From assembly GCA_035570495.1 (NCBI GenBank), contig DATMLO010000253.1:1-14501 (forward strand): DNA of 14,501 nucleotides, written 5' to 3'. How positions within the stretch are numbered: the stretch's first letter is position 1; the number at the start of each line of letters is the position of its first letter. Position numbers and translations under genes: made by a program. The notes below the pieces were generated by a model. That model did no database searches. It was not told the origin of the DNA and saw nothing but the letters and a program-made list of their open reading frames with translations. The stretch comes from DATARH01 sp035570495 (lineage in GTDB: Bacteria > Pseudomonadota > Alphaproteobacteria > ATCC43930 > CGMCC-115725). This document shows positions 8,026-14,501 of this stretch, piece by piece.

Positions 8026-8852
8026 CGCAAGCCCCAAGCCGTGTCCTGAGGGCGCGTCCGCCGTTGAACTGGCCGCCGATGGCCATCGAGCTCGAGGTGC
8101 CCGCCGACAAGCTGGTGGCGATTCACGATCACATCAACACGACCTGGTCAAAGCTCGGCGCGAGCGAGCCGCACTGGTCCGTGCTGACCCATCCCGATTT
8201 CAGGTCGGACGTGTTCACCCGGCACAGCGACCGGTTCCATGAGACGGGAAGGAAGAACATCGAGGACTTCGTCGCGGTGTTGCGCCGCTCGGGAATAGAG
8301 TTGACGAAAGACCAGACCTGCCTGGAGCTGGGATGCGGCGTCGGCCGCTTGACTGCATGGTTGGCACCGTTGTTCAGGCAGGTCATCGCCGCCGACATCT
8401 CGGCTCCCCATCTGCGGATCGCCGAAGCCGCCGTTGCGCAGCGCGGCGCGCAAAACGTCTCGTTCCGCCGCCTCGCCGTGTTGAGCGACATCGACCGCAT
8501 CGGGCCATTCGACGTGTTTTTTTCGGTGATCGTGCTTCAGCATAATCCGCCGCCGATCAGTGCTTACCTATTGAAGTCGATCCTCGCCCAGATGAACCCG
8601 GGCGGCGCTGGCTATTTTCAGGTCCCGACCTATGCGAACGACTATGCGTTCGACGCAGGAGCCTACCTGTCCCTGACCAAGCAGGGGCACAATATGGAAA
8701 TGCACGTGCTGCCTCAGCGGCAAATTTTCGAGATTGTTTACGCAGCCGGGTGCAAACTGCTCGAGGTGCGCGAGGATGACTGGACCGGTAATGCCAACGG
8801 GATCTCGAATACGTTTTTGGTGACGAAGCCCGGCAAGACCGTCGCGGCCTGA
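7749..8852 (+). CDS. SAM-dependent methyltransferase with N-terminal glycan-locus module, CTG start
   Basis: A 367-residue protein when started at CTG 7749. The module (residues 1-92: SGFLDVSSDGLIAGWAW, VTVEILADGK, YREDL, GIGDGAYGF, ISALIAGTD) aligns residue by residue with the one at 6534 from its first codon. A linker follows, then a class I methyltransferase: CLELGCGVGRLT (191-202), VIAADIS, and GPFDVFFSVIVLQHNPPP, with MNPGGAGYFQVP as the PGG turn and beta-5 strand. This catalytic domain is a different subfamily from those at 1-965 and 6534, so only the module is shared. GTG 7773 is the fallback start, but it would lose the first eight conserved residues. It is the last gene of the glycan block and converges with selB, leaving 27 bases between the stop codons. 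The acceptor is unknown; a sugar or glycan fits the context. Confidence 0.87.
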   Translation: MPFSGFLDVSSDGLIAGWAWNSDHPERRVTVEILADGKPVAQVVAERYREDLHRQGIGDGAYGFSCAPPLSVDPERQGISALIAGTDFRLRRAQAPSRVLRARPPLNWPPMAIELEVPADKLVAIHDHINTTWSKLGASEPHWSVLTHPDFRSDVFTRHSDRFHETGRKNIEDFVAVLRRSGIELTKDQTCLELGCGVGRLTAWLAPLFRQVIAADISAPHLRIAEAAVAQRGAQNVSFRRLAVLSDIDRIGPFDVFFSVIVLQHNPPPISAYLLKSILAQMNPGGAGYFQVPTYANDYAFDAGAYLSLTKQGHNMEMHVLPQRQIFEIVYAAGCKLLEVREDDWTGNANGISNTFLVTKPGKTVAA

Positions 8853-8874
8853 CCGCGCCTACCCCGATCGCGCC

Positions 8875-8889
8875 GCGCGTTAAGCGCGC
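8875..8889. terminator. Possible weak two-way hairpin between convergent genes
   Basis: GCGCG-TTAAG-CGCGC, a 5-base GC stem whose loop contains the selB stop codon, lies where the plus-strand glycan block meets the minus-strand selB gene. There is no T-run on either strand, so intrinsic termination is doubtful. It is listed because it is the only hairpin in the convergent gap. Confidence 0.25.
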
Positions 8890-10922
8890 TGACCGGTTTG
8901 GCAAGGCGGGTGCGCCACCGCCGGGGCGTTTGCCTTGCCTTGCGCCGCGGCATCGCGCGGGGGCCGGTCGCAGCCGGGCGTGGCAAAGGTGCGGATGCGC
9001 TCGGGCTGCACCTTGCGCAGGTCGCCGCGGCGCATGGTGACGCCGGTCCGGTCGAAGAATTCGAGGATAATGATCGCGAGCTTGCGCCCGGTGCCGATGC
9101 GGTCGCGAAACGCCGCGGCGGTGACCGTCCCGTCGGCCGCGGCGCGGCACATCTGGGCCAGCATTTCGACCATGCTGTCGACGGTGCGGCGGCGGTAGAA
9201 GCGGTCCGGCGCCACCTCGACCAGCTCGCCAAGGCGCGCGAGCCGCTTCATTAGCCCGCGCATAGCACTTTCGGACAGCCCCAGCTCGCGCGCCAGGTCG
9301 CGCACCCAAGGCGGGTCAAAGCCGCGTTCCTCGAGTCGCCGGCGAACCCGCGCCCAGACCCGCGCATCGCCCTCGGACAATGCCGCGGCGTGGCCCGGCA
9401 GATGGACCGAAGCACCGTGCACCGCCAGCGCCCCGCGTTCGACCAGCGTTTCGACAACAGCCCGAACCAGCGGGGTCGCCGGCCGGCCGCTCAATAGCGG
9501 GCACAGCCGGTCGAGCTCGAGGCCCGCGCTGCCCGGTGCCGTCCGATGATGGCGCTCGAGGACGGCGCCGATCTCGCGCTGCAACGCCTCGAACCGCGCT
9601 CGCGACAAAGCAAAGCCGTGCCGGTGCTGGGCCGCCCCCAGCACCGGCGCGCCGGCGGTGCGGCACGCGAGCGCCAGCTCCGCCGGGGTCATTCCCGCGG
9701 CGACGGCGAACCGGTCGAGGTCGACCCCGGCCGGCATAACATCGAGCAGCCGCGCCAGCGCCGCCGCCGGCTCGGGCGCGGCGAGCGCCGCCAGCGCGGC
9801 GAGCCGCTCGGGCTGCCGGCGGCCGCGGGCCGGCGCGCCGGGGTCGAGCACGATGCCGCCGCCGATCGTGCGGGTCGCGGAGCGGTCGCGCAGGATGAGC
9901 CGGTCGCCGCGCCAGGCGCCGACCGGGCGCTCGAGGACGAGCTGCACCGGGGCCTCCTCGCCCGGCATCAGCGCCTCGCCGGCGAGCGGCGCCAGCCGCG
10001 CCCTGACGCGCGCCGTGCCGAGATGCAGGTGCACGCCCGCTCCCGTTTTCACCGGCCGGGGGTCATCCGCGAGCAGGCGCACCCGGGCGTCGAGGCGAGT
10101 GGTCGGCGCGTGTAGGGCGGGTGCCACTACCCAGTCGCCGCGGCGCACCCGCTCGCGCTCGACCTGCGCCCCGGCGAGGTTCAGCGCGCAGCGCTCGCCG
10201 GCGCGCCCGACGCGCGCCGGGCGATTGTGCGCATGAATCCCGCGGACCCGGGCGGCGATGCCGGATGGCGTCAAGGTGACCCGCTCGCCGAGCGAAATAC
10301 TTCCGGCGGCGACCGTCCCGGTGACGACGACGCCGACCCCGGGCAACACAAAGCTGCGGTCGACCGCGAGGCGGAACTCGCCGTGCGGTTCAGGCTCGCC
10401 GCGCTCGCGGACCGCCGCCGACAGATGCGCTTCGAGGTCGGCGATCCCCGCGCCGGTGACGCTCGACACCGGCAGGATCGCGGCGTCGCGCAGCATCGAC
10501 CCCGCGACCAGCGCGCGGGCCTCGCCGGCGGCTTGCGCCAGCCGAGCCGGGGGCACCAGGTCGATTTTGGTCAGCGCCACGATCCCCCGCTCGACCCCGA
10601 GCAGCGACACGATGTCGAGATGCTCGCGCGTCTGAGGCATCGGGCCGTCGTCGGCGGCGACCACGAGCAGCACAAAATCGATGCCGGTGATGCCGGCGAG
10701 CATGTTGTGCACAAAGCGCTCGTGCCCTGGCAGATCGACAAAACCGAGCATGTGCTCGCCGGGCCCGCCGGCGGCCGCGCCGATCGCGCGATAGGCAAAG
10801 CCGAGGTCGATCGTCATGCCGCGCCGCTTCTCCTCGGGCAGCCGGTCGGCGTCGATGCCGGTCAGCGCCCGAACCAGCGCGGTCTTGCCGTGGTCGATGT
10901 GGCCTGCGGTGCCGATGATCAT
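8880..10922 (-). CDS. selB: Selenocysteine-specific translation elongation factor SelB
   Basis: A 680-residue GTPase that delivers Sec-tRNA(Sec) to UGA codons marked by a SECIS hairpin. The G domain is complete: G1 GHIDHGKT (7-14), the switch RGMTIDLGFAY (34-44), G3 DLPGHERF (63-70) and G4 TKID (118-121), with the hydrophobic VLLVVAADDGPMPQTREH stretch typical of SelB/EF-Tu. Beta-barrel domains II and III (about 170-345) follow, then the SelB-specific winged-helix domains (about 400-640), ending in the FDRTGVTMRRGDLRKV block. About 40 further residues rich in P, A and R form a non-conserved tail. Length and order match bacterial SelB. The ATG at 10920-10922 places MIIGTAGHIDHGKT at the N-terminus as expected, although no strong ribosome-binding site precedes it. 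The usual partners selA, selD and tRNA-Sec are not adjacent. Confidence 0.97.
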   Translation of the reverse strand: MIIGTAGHIDHGKTALVRALTGIDADRLPEEKRRGMTIDLGFAYRAIGAAAGGPGEHMLGFVDLPGHERFVHNMLAGITGIDFVLLVVAADDGPMPQTREHLDIVSLLGVERGIVALTKIDLVPPARLAQAAGEARALVAGSMLRDAAILPVSSVTGAGIADLEAHLSAAVRERGEPEPHGEFRLAVDRSFVLPGVGVVVTGTVAAGSISLGERVTLTPSGIAARVRGIHAHNRPARVGRAGERCALNLAGAQVERERVRRGDWVVAPALHAPTTRLDARVRLLADDPRPVKTGAGVHLHLGTARVRARLAPLAGEALMPGEEAPVQLVLERPVGAWRGDRLILRDRSATRTIGGGIVLDPGAPARGRRQPERLAALAALAAPEPAAALARLLDVMPAGVDLDRFAVAAGMTPAELALACRTAGAPVLGAAQHRHGFALSRARFEALQREIGAVLERHHRTAPGSAGLELDRLCPLLSGRPATPLVRAVVETLVERGALAVHGASVHLPGHAAALSEGDARVWARVRRRLEERGFDPPWVRDLARELGLSESAMRGLMKRLARLGELVEVAPDRFYRRRTVDSMVEMLAQMCRAAADGTVTAAAFRDRIGTGRKLAIIILEFFDRTGVTMRRGDLRKVQPERIRTFATPGCDRPPRDAAAQGKANAPAVAHPPCQTGQRA

Positions 10923-11162
10923 GGATGCCGCTGGTAGAACACCGCCGCGGGCGCTCCGTCACCATGCCGGGCCGCATCCGGCTTTGCACAATTCGCAGGC
11001 TCCGGGGCGCGCTTTAAGAGGCGCGTTGACAACGTACCGGCAATCTGCCGGACTTCAGCATAAACCAGGAATTTCCGAAAACACGGCCGTCGGCGCCCAA
11101 CGCCGTCGGCTGCGTGGAAGCCGAGCCACAGGCTTTCATGTGCGGACCAGGAGGAAAGCGCC
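10923..11162. promoter_or_regulatory. Divergent selB/cytochrome intergenic region
   Basis: A 240-base spacer that must hold the promoters of both genes. Seen on the plus strand: a perfect TTGACA at 11026-11031, without a good -10 at the standard distance (the nearest A+T-rich box, CATAAA at 11059, is too far); a perfect hairpin CCGGCA-ATC-TGCCGG at 11037-11051; CGCGC/GCGCG arms at 11008-11012 and 11021-11025; and a direct repeat GCCGTCGGC at 11086-11094 and 11102-11110. No tRNA-Sec gene was found here. Confidence 0.4.
11037..11051. repeat. Perfect inverted repeat just after a TTGACA box
   Basis: CCGGCA-ATC-TGCCGG starts five bases after TTGACA (11026-11031), upstream of the cytochrome gene. 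An operator in the promoter spacer is possible. A random GC-rich hairpin is the alternative. Confidence 0.35.
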
Positions 11163-12656
11163 ATGACCCGACCAAGCCGCGGAACGCGCTGGATCATCCT
11201 GTCGCTGAGCGTCCTGGCCCCGGCCTTCGGCTACGCCTACGCCCAGCAGACCACGCAGGGCCAGCAGGCTGCGCAGCCTCAACAGGCGCGGGAAATCCCG
11301 CCGAACCCGTACCTGATGGGAACCGAGGGTTTCGACAAGGGGCCGCGCGGGCTGACGAGCTACATGCCGGTGGCGATCACCGAAGGCTTTGCCTCGCTGA
11401 TGGCCCGCCTAACGGGGGAGAAAGCCCAAGTCGAGGCTGAGCACAACGCGCTCCTCGACGAACGCTACGATCTGAGCGACCGCCCGGCGGCCGGGGTTAC
11501 GATGGACCGGACCAAGCCGGTGCAGGAAGGTGTGCGGGTCAAACTGCCGCCGGGGATGACCTGGGAACAGCTGGCGGCGATGACCCCGGACCAGATCCGT
11601 GACCAGAACCTCTATCCAAAAGGTTTCTACCCATTGCCGCATCCCAAGCACCAGGAGGGCGGCTTTGTCTTTCCGCATTTCGTGATCGACGCGATCAAGC
11701 GCCAGGACGGGCGCGACCTGCAGCGCTTCGACATCGATTTCGACCTGCCGGACCGGTTTCTCGCCGAGTTTCCGCCGGCGATCTACCTGACGCCGCGCCC
11801 CGATCTCGGCGACGTCTCGCAGGGCAAGCTCGTGTCGTTGACCAATTACTACGAGCTGTTCAACGGCCTGTTGACCCCGCGCCAGCTCGAAGGGCTGCGC
11901 CTGTTGCTGACGCCGTTTCCGCAGCAGCAATTCAACGCGACCGACGATCGCCGCGTGGCAGGGCCAAGCCAGGGTGCGGCCTGCTTCGACTGCCACTCGA
12001 ACGGTCACCAGAACGGTGCCACCCACCTCGCCCCCGATACCCGCCCCGAGTGGTTCCGCCATCGCATCAAGACGATATCGTTGCGCGGATTGAACGTGCA
12101 GCGGCTGTTCGGGTCGCAGCGTGCGCTGAAGACGGTCGAGGATTTCACCGAGTTCGAGCAGCGCACGGCGTATTTCGACGGCGACATCGTGGAGGCGACA
12201 AAAAAAGGGGTGAACCCGCTCGAACGCGGCAGCCAGGTCGACTTCATGGCCGATTTTCAAGAGATGCTGAACTTTCCGCCGGCGCCCAAGCTCGACGTTT
12301 TTGGCAAGCTTATTCCGGCGAAGGCGACCCAGGCGGAACTGCGCGGCCAGGACGTGTTCTTCGGCAAGGGCCAGTGTGCCAGCTGTCACCAGCCGCCGTT
12401 CTACACCGACAACCTGATGCACGACTTGCAGACCGAGCGCTTTTTCAAACCGGTCATGATCAACAACATGATGGCGATCGGCGATGGGCCGATCAAAACC
12501 TTCGCGTTGCGCGGGGTGAAGGACAACCCGCCCTACCTGCACGACGCGCGGCTGTTGACCCTGGACGACACCGTCGAGTTCTTCAACCTGATCCTCGGCA
12601 CCAAATTGGCGCCGCAGGAGAAACAGGATCTGATCGCCTTCCTACGCGCCCTTTAG
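11163..12656 (+). CDS. Exported di-haem c-type cytochrome, CCP/MauG-like
   Basis: A 497-residue periplasmic protein. A signal peptide is clear: basic start (R3, R6, R9), hydrophobic core WIILSLSVLAPAFGY and a likely cut after AYA at residue 27. Two haem-binding CXXCH motifs are present: CFDCH (274-278) and CASCH (405-409). Their spacing of about 130 residues, and the C-terminal block KTFALRGVKDNPPYLHDARL...DLIAFLRAL, match the cytochrome c peroxidase/MauG superfamily, which reduces peroxide or oxidises protein substrates using two haems. Unlike ordinary CCPs, where the first haem comes within some 60 residues of the mature start, about 245 residues without a haem motif precede it. ATG 11163 follows AGGAGG (11149-11154) with 8-base spacing. 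It appears to be transcribed alone. The electron-transfer role is well supported; the specific reaction is not. Confidence 0.85.
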   Translation: MTRPSRGTRWIILSLSVLAPAFGYAYAQQTTQGQQAAQPQQAREIPPNPYLMGTEGFDKGPRGLTSYMPVAITEGFASLMARLTGEKAQVEAEHNALLDERYDLSDRPAAGVTMDRTKPVQEGVRVKLPPGMTWEQLAAMTPDQIRDQNLYPKGFYPLPHPKHQEGGFVFPHFVIDAIKRQDGRDLQRFDIDFDLPDRFLAEFPPAIYLTPRPDLGDVSQGKLVSLTNYYELFNGLLTPRQLEGLRLLLTPFPQQQFNATDDRRVAGPSQGAACFDCHSNGHQNGATHLAPDTRPEWFRHRIKTISLRGLNVQRLFGSQRALKTVEDFTEFEQRTAYFDGDIVEATKKGVNPLERGSQVDFMADFQEMLNFPPAPKLDVFGKLIPAKATQAELRGQDVFFGKGQCASCHQPPFYTDNLMHDLQTERFFKPVMINNMMAIGDGPIKTFALRGVKDNPPYLHDARLLTLDDTVEFFNLILGTKLAPQEKQDLIAFLRAL

Positions 12657-12665
12657 TCGGGAATC

Positions 12666-12680
12666 AGCGCGTCCAGCGCT
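12666..12680 (+). terminator. Weak hairpin after the cytochrome gene
   Basis: AGCGC-GTCCA-GCGCT lies ten bases past the stop codon and is followed by TTATCGT rather than a T-run. The stem is only five base pairs, so termination here is possible but poorly supported. Confidence 0.3.
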
Positions 12681-12805
12681 TATCGTCGTGCTGCGAAAGC
12701 GAGAGCCAGTGCAGCGGACTCGTCGCCTGGCTCCGGCTCGTGCGCGCGCAAGGCTGCCCGAGGAAATTTCGCGGTCCGCAGAAGGACGAAATCGGCTCTA
12801 TTTGC

Positions 12806-12893
12806 TCGTCTGGGCCGGGTTTGACCCGCCCATCCAATGTCTTCGGCCGCCCGATAAAGACGTGGATCCGCGGGACAAGCCCGCGCAAGACGA
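12806..12893. repeat. REP-like dispersed palindromic repeat
   Basis: An 88-base unit bounded by inverted TCGTC (12806-12810) and GACGA (12889-12893). It contains two hairpins: CGGGT-TTG-ACCCG (12816-12828) and CGCGGG-ACAAG-CCCGCG (12869-12885). The arrangement of GGCCGGGTTTGACCC, GTCTTCGG, GTGGATCC and GGGACAAGCCC follows the intergenic repeats found in many copies in alphaproteobacterial genomes, whose false translations read like PRIH...KTWMAGTSPAMT. Identification is from memory of that pattern; only one copy lies in this window. Confidence 0.65.
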
Positions 12894-13100
12894 AGCGGAT
12901 CGTCCAAGAACGGGCTCGAATACTGAATGTTGCCGCCACAATTTCTCCAAACAGCCCGGCGTTTGCACGGGAGCGACGGTTTGATCGTTTTGCAATTCTT
13001 CGGGCCGCGGGGTAGTTAGACGAGCCCTGGGAAGCTCCCGCCCGCCTGTACCCGGCCGAATAGCGGGTGCTATGATGCCGGCCGGTTGGCAGTTTGCCGG

Positions 13101-13107
13101 AAGGAGG
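13101..13107 (+). promoter_or_regulatory. Ribosome-binding site deciding the oxygenase start
   Basis: AAGGAGG lies seven bases before ATG 13115. It rules out the in-frame TTG at 13094, which would place this site inside the coding region. Confidence 0.8.
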
Positions 13108-13114
13108 CGGGATC

Positions 13115-14359
13115 ATGTCAGAGCACGGCGCCGAGGCGACGCGGGGCGTTCACTGGCCATCGAACGGCCTGTCCGAGGTGCCGTTCCGTGTCTATACCGA
13201 CCCCGAGCAGTACCGGCTTGAGCAGGAGCGGATCTTCAAGGGTCCGTGCTGGAGCTATCTCTGCCTTGCCGCCGAAATCCCGAACCCCGGCGACTGGGTC
13301 GCGACAACGGTCGGCGAGACCGCTGTCGTGGTGACCCGCGACAGTGACGGCGGGATCAAGGCCTTTGTCAACCGCTGCGCCCACCGCGGCAACCTCTTGT
13401 GCATCGAGCGGCATGGTCACGGCGACGAGATCAAGTGCATCTATCACGGCTGGACCTATGACCTCGCCGGCAAGCTGACCGGGGTCGCGTTCGAGCGCGG
13501 GGTCAGGCGCCAGGGCGGAATGCCGGCCGAGTTCAGGAAGGACGACCATGATCTGCCGCGGCTGCGGGTGGCCGAGGTCGCGGGGCTCGTCTTCGGCACG
13601 CTGAGCCGAGAGGCACCCGACCTCGAAACCTATCTCGGGCCGCAGATTACGGGCGGCATCCGGCGGGTCTTGAACCGCCCGGTCCGCATCCTCGGCCGCA
13701 GCACCCAGGTCCTGCCGAACAACTGGAAGCTCTATGCCGAGAACACCAAGGACACCTACCACGCCAGCATCCTGCATACCTTCCTGACGACGTTTCGCAT
13801 CAACCGCCTGTCGATGCCGGGCGGCATCCATATCGACGACAGCGGCGGGCATCATTTCAGCCAGGCCAAGCTCGACTATGCCGCCGAGGACGCCGACTAC
13901 CAGCGTGAGGGGCTGCGCTCCGACATGGAGATGCGGCTCGCCGACCCCTCGGTCATCGAGTCGGTCGACGAGTTCGGCGACCAAGTCTCGGTGCAGATCC
14001 TGACGATCTTCCCCGGCATGATCCTCCAGCAGATCAGGAACTCGATCGCGGTGCGGGCGATCCATCCCAAGGGCCTCGAAAAGACCGAGCTCGAATGGAT
14101 CCATCTGGGCTTTGACGGCGACGACGAGGCGATGACCGAGCGCCGGCTGCGCCAGGGCAACATGGTCGGTGCGGCGGGCTACATCTCGATGGAGGATGGC
14201 TGCGTCGGCGGGTTTGTGCAGCGCGCGCTGCGCTACAATGACGACGACAGCGGTGTCGTCATGATGGGCGGCTACGACGCGCAGTCGCAGCCGTTTCGCT
14301 CCAGCGAGGCGGCGATCCGCGGCTTCTGGAAAAAGTACCGCGCCGTGCTCGGCGACTGA
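13115..14359 (+). CDS. Rieske non-haem iron ring-hydroxylating oxygenase, alpha (large) subunit
   Basis: A 414-residue cytoplasmic oxygenase component that activates O2 at a mononuclear iron to hydroxylate an aromatic substrate. The Rieske [2Fe-2S] motif is complete: C88-A-H90, 17 residues, then C108-I-Y-H111 followed by GWTYD. The catalytic domain shows NNWKLYAENTKDTYHASILH, giving iron ligands H216 and H221 with the bridging Asp nearby, and the third ligand is probably D361 in SMEDGCVGGFVQRAL. The NNWKLYAEN..D.YHASILH style resembles the anthranilate, salicylate and terephthalate dioxygenase large subunits, so a carboxylated aromatic is a reasonable guess but no more. No small subunit, ferredoxin or reductase gene is present in the window. 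Within the EDG...QRAL segment, the Glu that many relatives carry before QR is replaced by GGF. ATG 13115 is preceded by AAGGAGG. Confidence 0.93.
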   Translation: MSEHGAEATRGVHWPSNGLSEVPFRVYTDPEQYRLEQERIFKGPCWSYLCLAAEIPNPGDWVATTVGETAVVVTRDSDGGIKAFVNRCAHRGNLLCIERHGHGDEIKCIYHGWTYDLAGKLTGVAFERGVRRQGGMPAEFRKDDHDLPRLRVAEVAGLVFGTLSREAPDLETYLGPQITGGIRRVLNRPVRILGRSTQVLPNNWKLYAENTKDTYHASILHTFLTTFRINRLSMPGGIHIDDSGGHHFSQAKLDYAAEDADYQREGLRSDMEMRLADPSVIESVDEFGDQVSVQILTIFPGMILQQIRNSIAVRAIHPKGLEKTELEWIHLGFDGDDEAMTERRLRQGNMVGAAGYISMEDGCVGGFVQRALRYNDDDSGVVMMGGYDAQSQPFRSSEAAIRGFWKKYRAVLGD

Positions 14360-14404
14360 CCGGGTCAGGAAGCACGGATCGGGTCCGGGTGGGGTTGCCG
14401 GAGG

Positions 14405-14501
14405 GTGGCGATCGACACGCTCAAAGTCGCGAAACGACTGCGCCAAGCCGGCTTTACCGAGCCGCAAGCCGAAGCCGTCGTCGCCGCAGTCCAGGACGCG
14501 A
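14405..14501 (+). CDS. N-terminus of a DUF1640-like coiled-coil protein (cut by window end)
   Basis: The frame starting at GTG 14405 reads VAIDTLKVAKRLRQAGFT and continues EPQAEAVVAAVQDA to the edge. This matches the opening of DUF1640 (CCDC90-like) proteins, where a 'DT...K.L..aGf...QAEA...A' segment precedes a long coiled coil and usually a C-terminal membrane helix. Only 32 residues are visible. GGAGG directly abuts the GTG with no spacer, so the true start or ribosome-binding site may be different (GGGG at 14391-14394 is an alternative). It begins 45 bases after the oxygenase stop and could be co-transcribed. Confidence 0.5.
   Translation, partial: MAIDTLKVAKRLRQAGFTEPQAEAVVAAVQDA

Larger units (their letters stand above)
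12657..13114. other. 458-base intergenic region without a convincing gene
   Basis: Open frames cross this stretch on both strands, but none has a ribosome-binding site, a recognisable domain or gene-like composition. Translations of the central part read like the spurious peptides produced by dispersed repeats (GLVPRIHVF on the minus strand, KTWIRGTSP on the plus strand). It holds the weak hairpin at 12666, the REP-like repeat at 12806-12893 and, near the right end, a TATGAT box (13071-13076) without a matching -35. Confidence 0.6.

Noticed and set aside
10923..11162. tRNA-Sec (selC) next to selB
   Set aside because: I looked on both strands for the GGAAG-type acceptor stem and a TTCGAxTCC T-loop. 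Nothing foldable as a 90-base tRNA was found.
11409..12542. 377-codon minus-strand frame opposite the cytochrome
   Set aside because: The plus-strand reading has a signal peptide and two CXXCH motifs. The reverse frame has no recognisable feature.
13046..13076. Promoter for the oxygenase using TATGAT at 13071
   Set aside because: The -10-like box is good, but no -35 resembling TTGACA sits 16-18 bases upstream. It is noted only within the intergenic entry.
12664..13116. Small frames on both strands in the gap before the oxygenase
   Set aside because: Their peptides come from the dispersed repeat (PRIHVF, KTWIRGTSP types), and no ribosome-binding site or conserved domain supports them.
13118..14467. 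449-codon minus-strand frame opposite the Rieske oxygenase
   Set aside because: The plus strand has the complete Rieske and iron-ligand motifs. The reverse frame is low-complexity antisense reading.

Overview
This is a G+C-rich window with the dense, short-gapped gene layout and codon use of an alphaproteobacterium. A Bradyrhizobium-, Rhodopseudomonas- or Rhodospirillales-like soil or water bacterium is an inference from four things: the protein styles, the composition, a dispersed palindromic repeat of the type common in those groups, and the TPR/rhamnan-synthesis glycosyltransferase architecture. No rRNA, tRNA, CRISPR array, transposase or phage gene was seen.

Bases 1 to about 8850 form one plus-strand block for building and decorating a surface glycan. 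In order it holds the 3' part of a methyltransferase gene, a very large multidomain glycosyltransferase (TPRs, two FDxxWY repeats, an RgpF-like domain and a GT4 domain), a GT2 glycosyltransferase overlapping it by 4 bases, a stand-alone SAM methyltransferase, and two more methyltransferases. Three of the four methyltransferases (the partial one at 1-965, and those at 6534 and 7749) carry the same N-terminal module of about 90 residues in front of clearly different methyltransferase domains. In the last two, the DNA similarity runs back through the ribosome-binding site. This puts the start of the last gene at a CTG codon. The likely joint output is a polysaccharide, or glycan on a surface protein, whose sugars are methylated. 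That role is inferred; the enzyme classes are well supported.

Bases 8880-10922 (minus strand) encode SelB, the selenocysteine-specific elongation factor, convergent with the last methyltransferase. No selA, selD or tRNA-Sec gene is visible beside it. A 240-base divergent spacer follows.

Bases 11163-12656 encode an exported di-haem c-type cytochrome of the CCP/MauG type, with a long N-terminal part that carries no haem motif. The next 458 bases hold no convincing gene, but do hold a REP-like dispersed repeat with internal hairpins. Bases 13115-14359 encode a Rieske non-haem iron ring-hydroxylating oxygenase alpha subunit without its partner subunits. The right edge cuts the first codons of a small protein that looks like the DUF1640/coiled-coil family. 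The genes from selB rightward are ordinary stand-alone chromosomal genes with no evident link to the glycan block.
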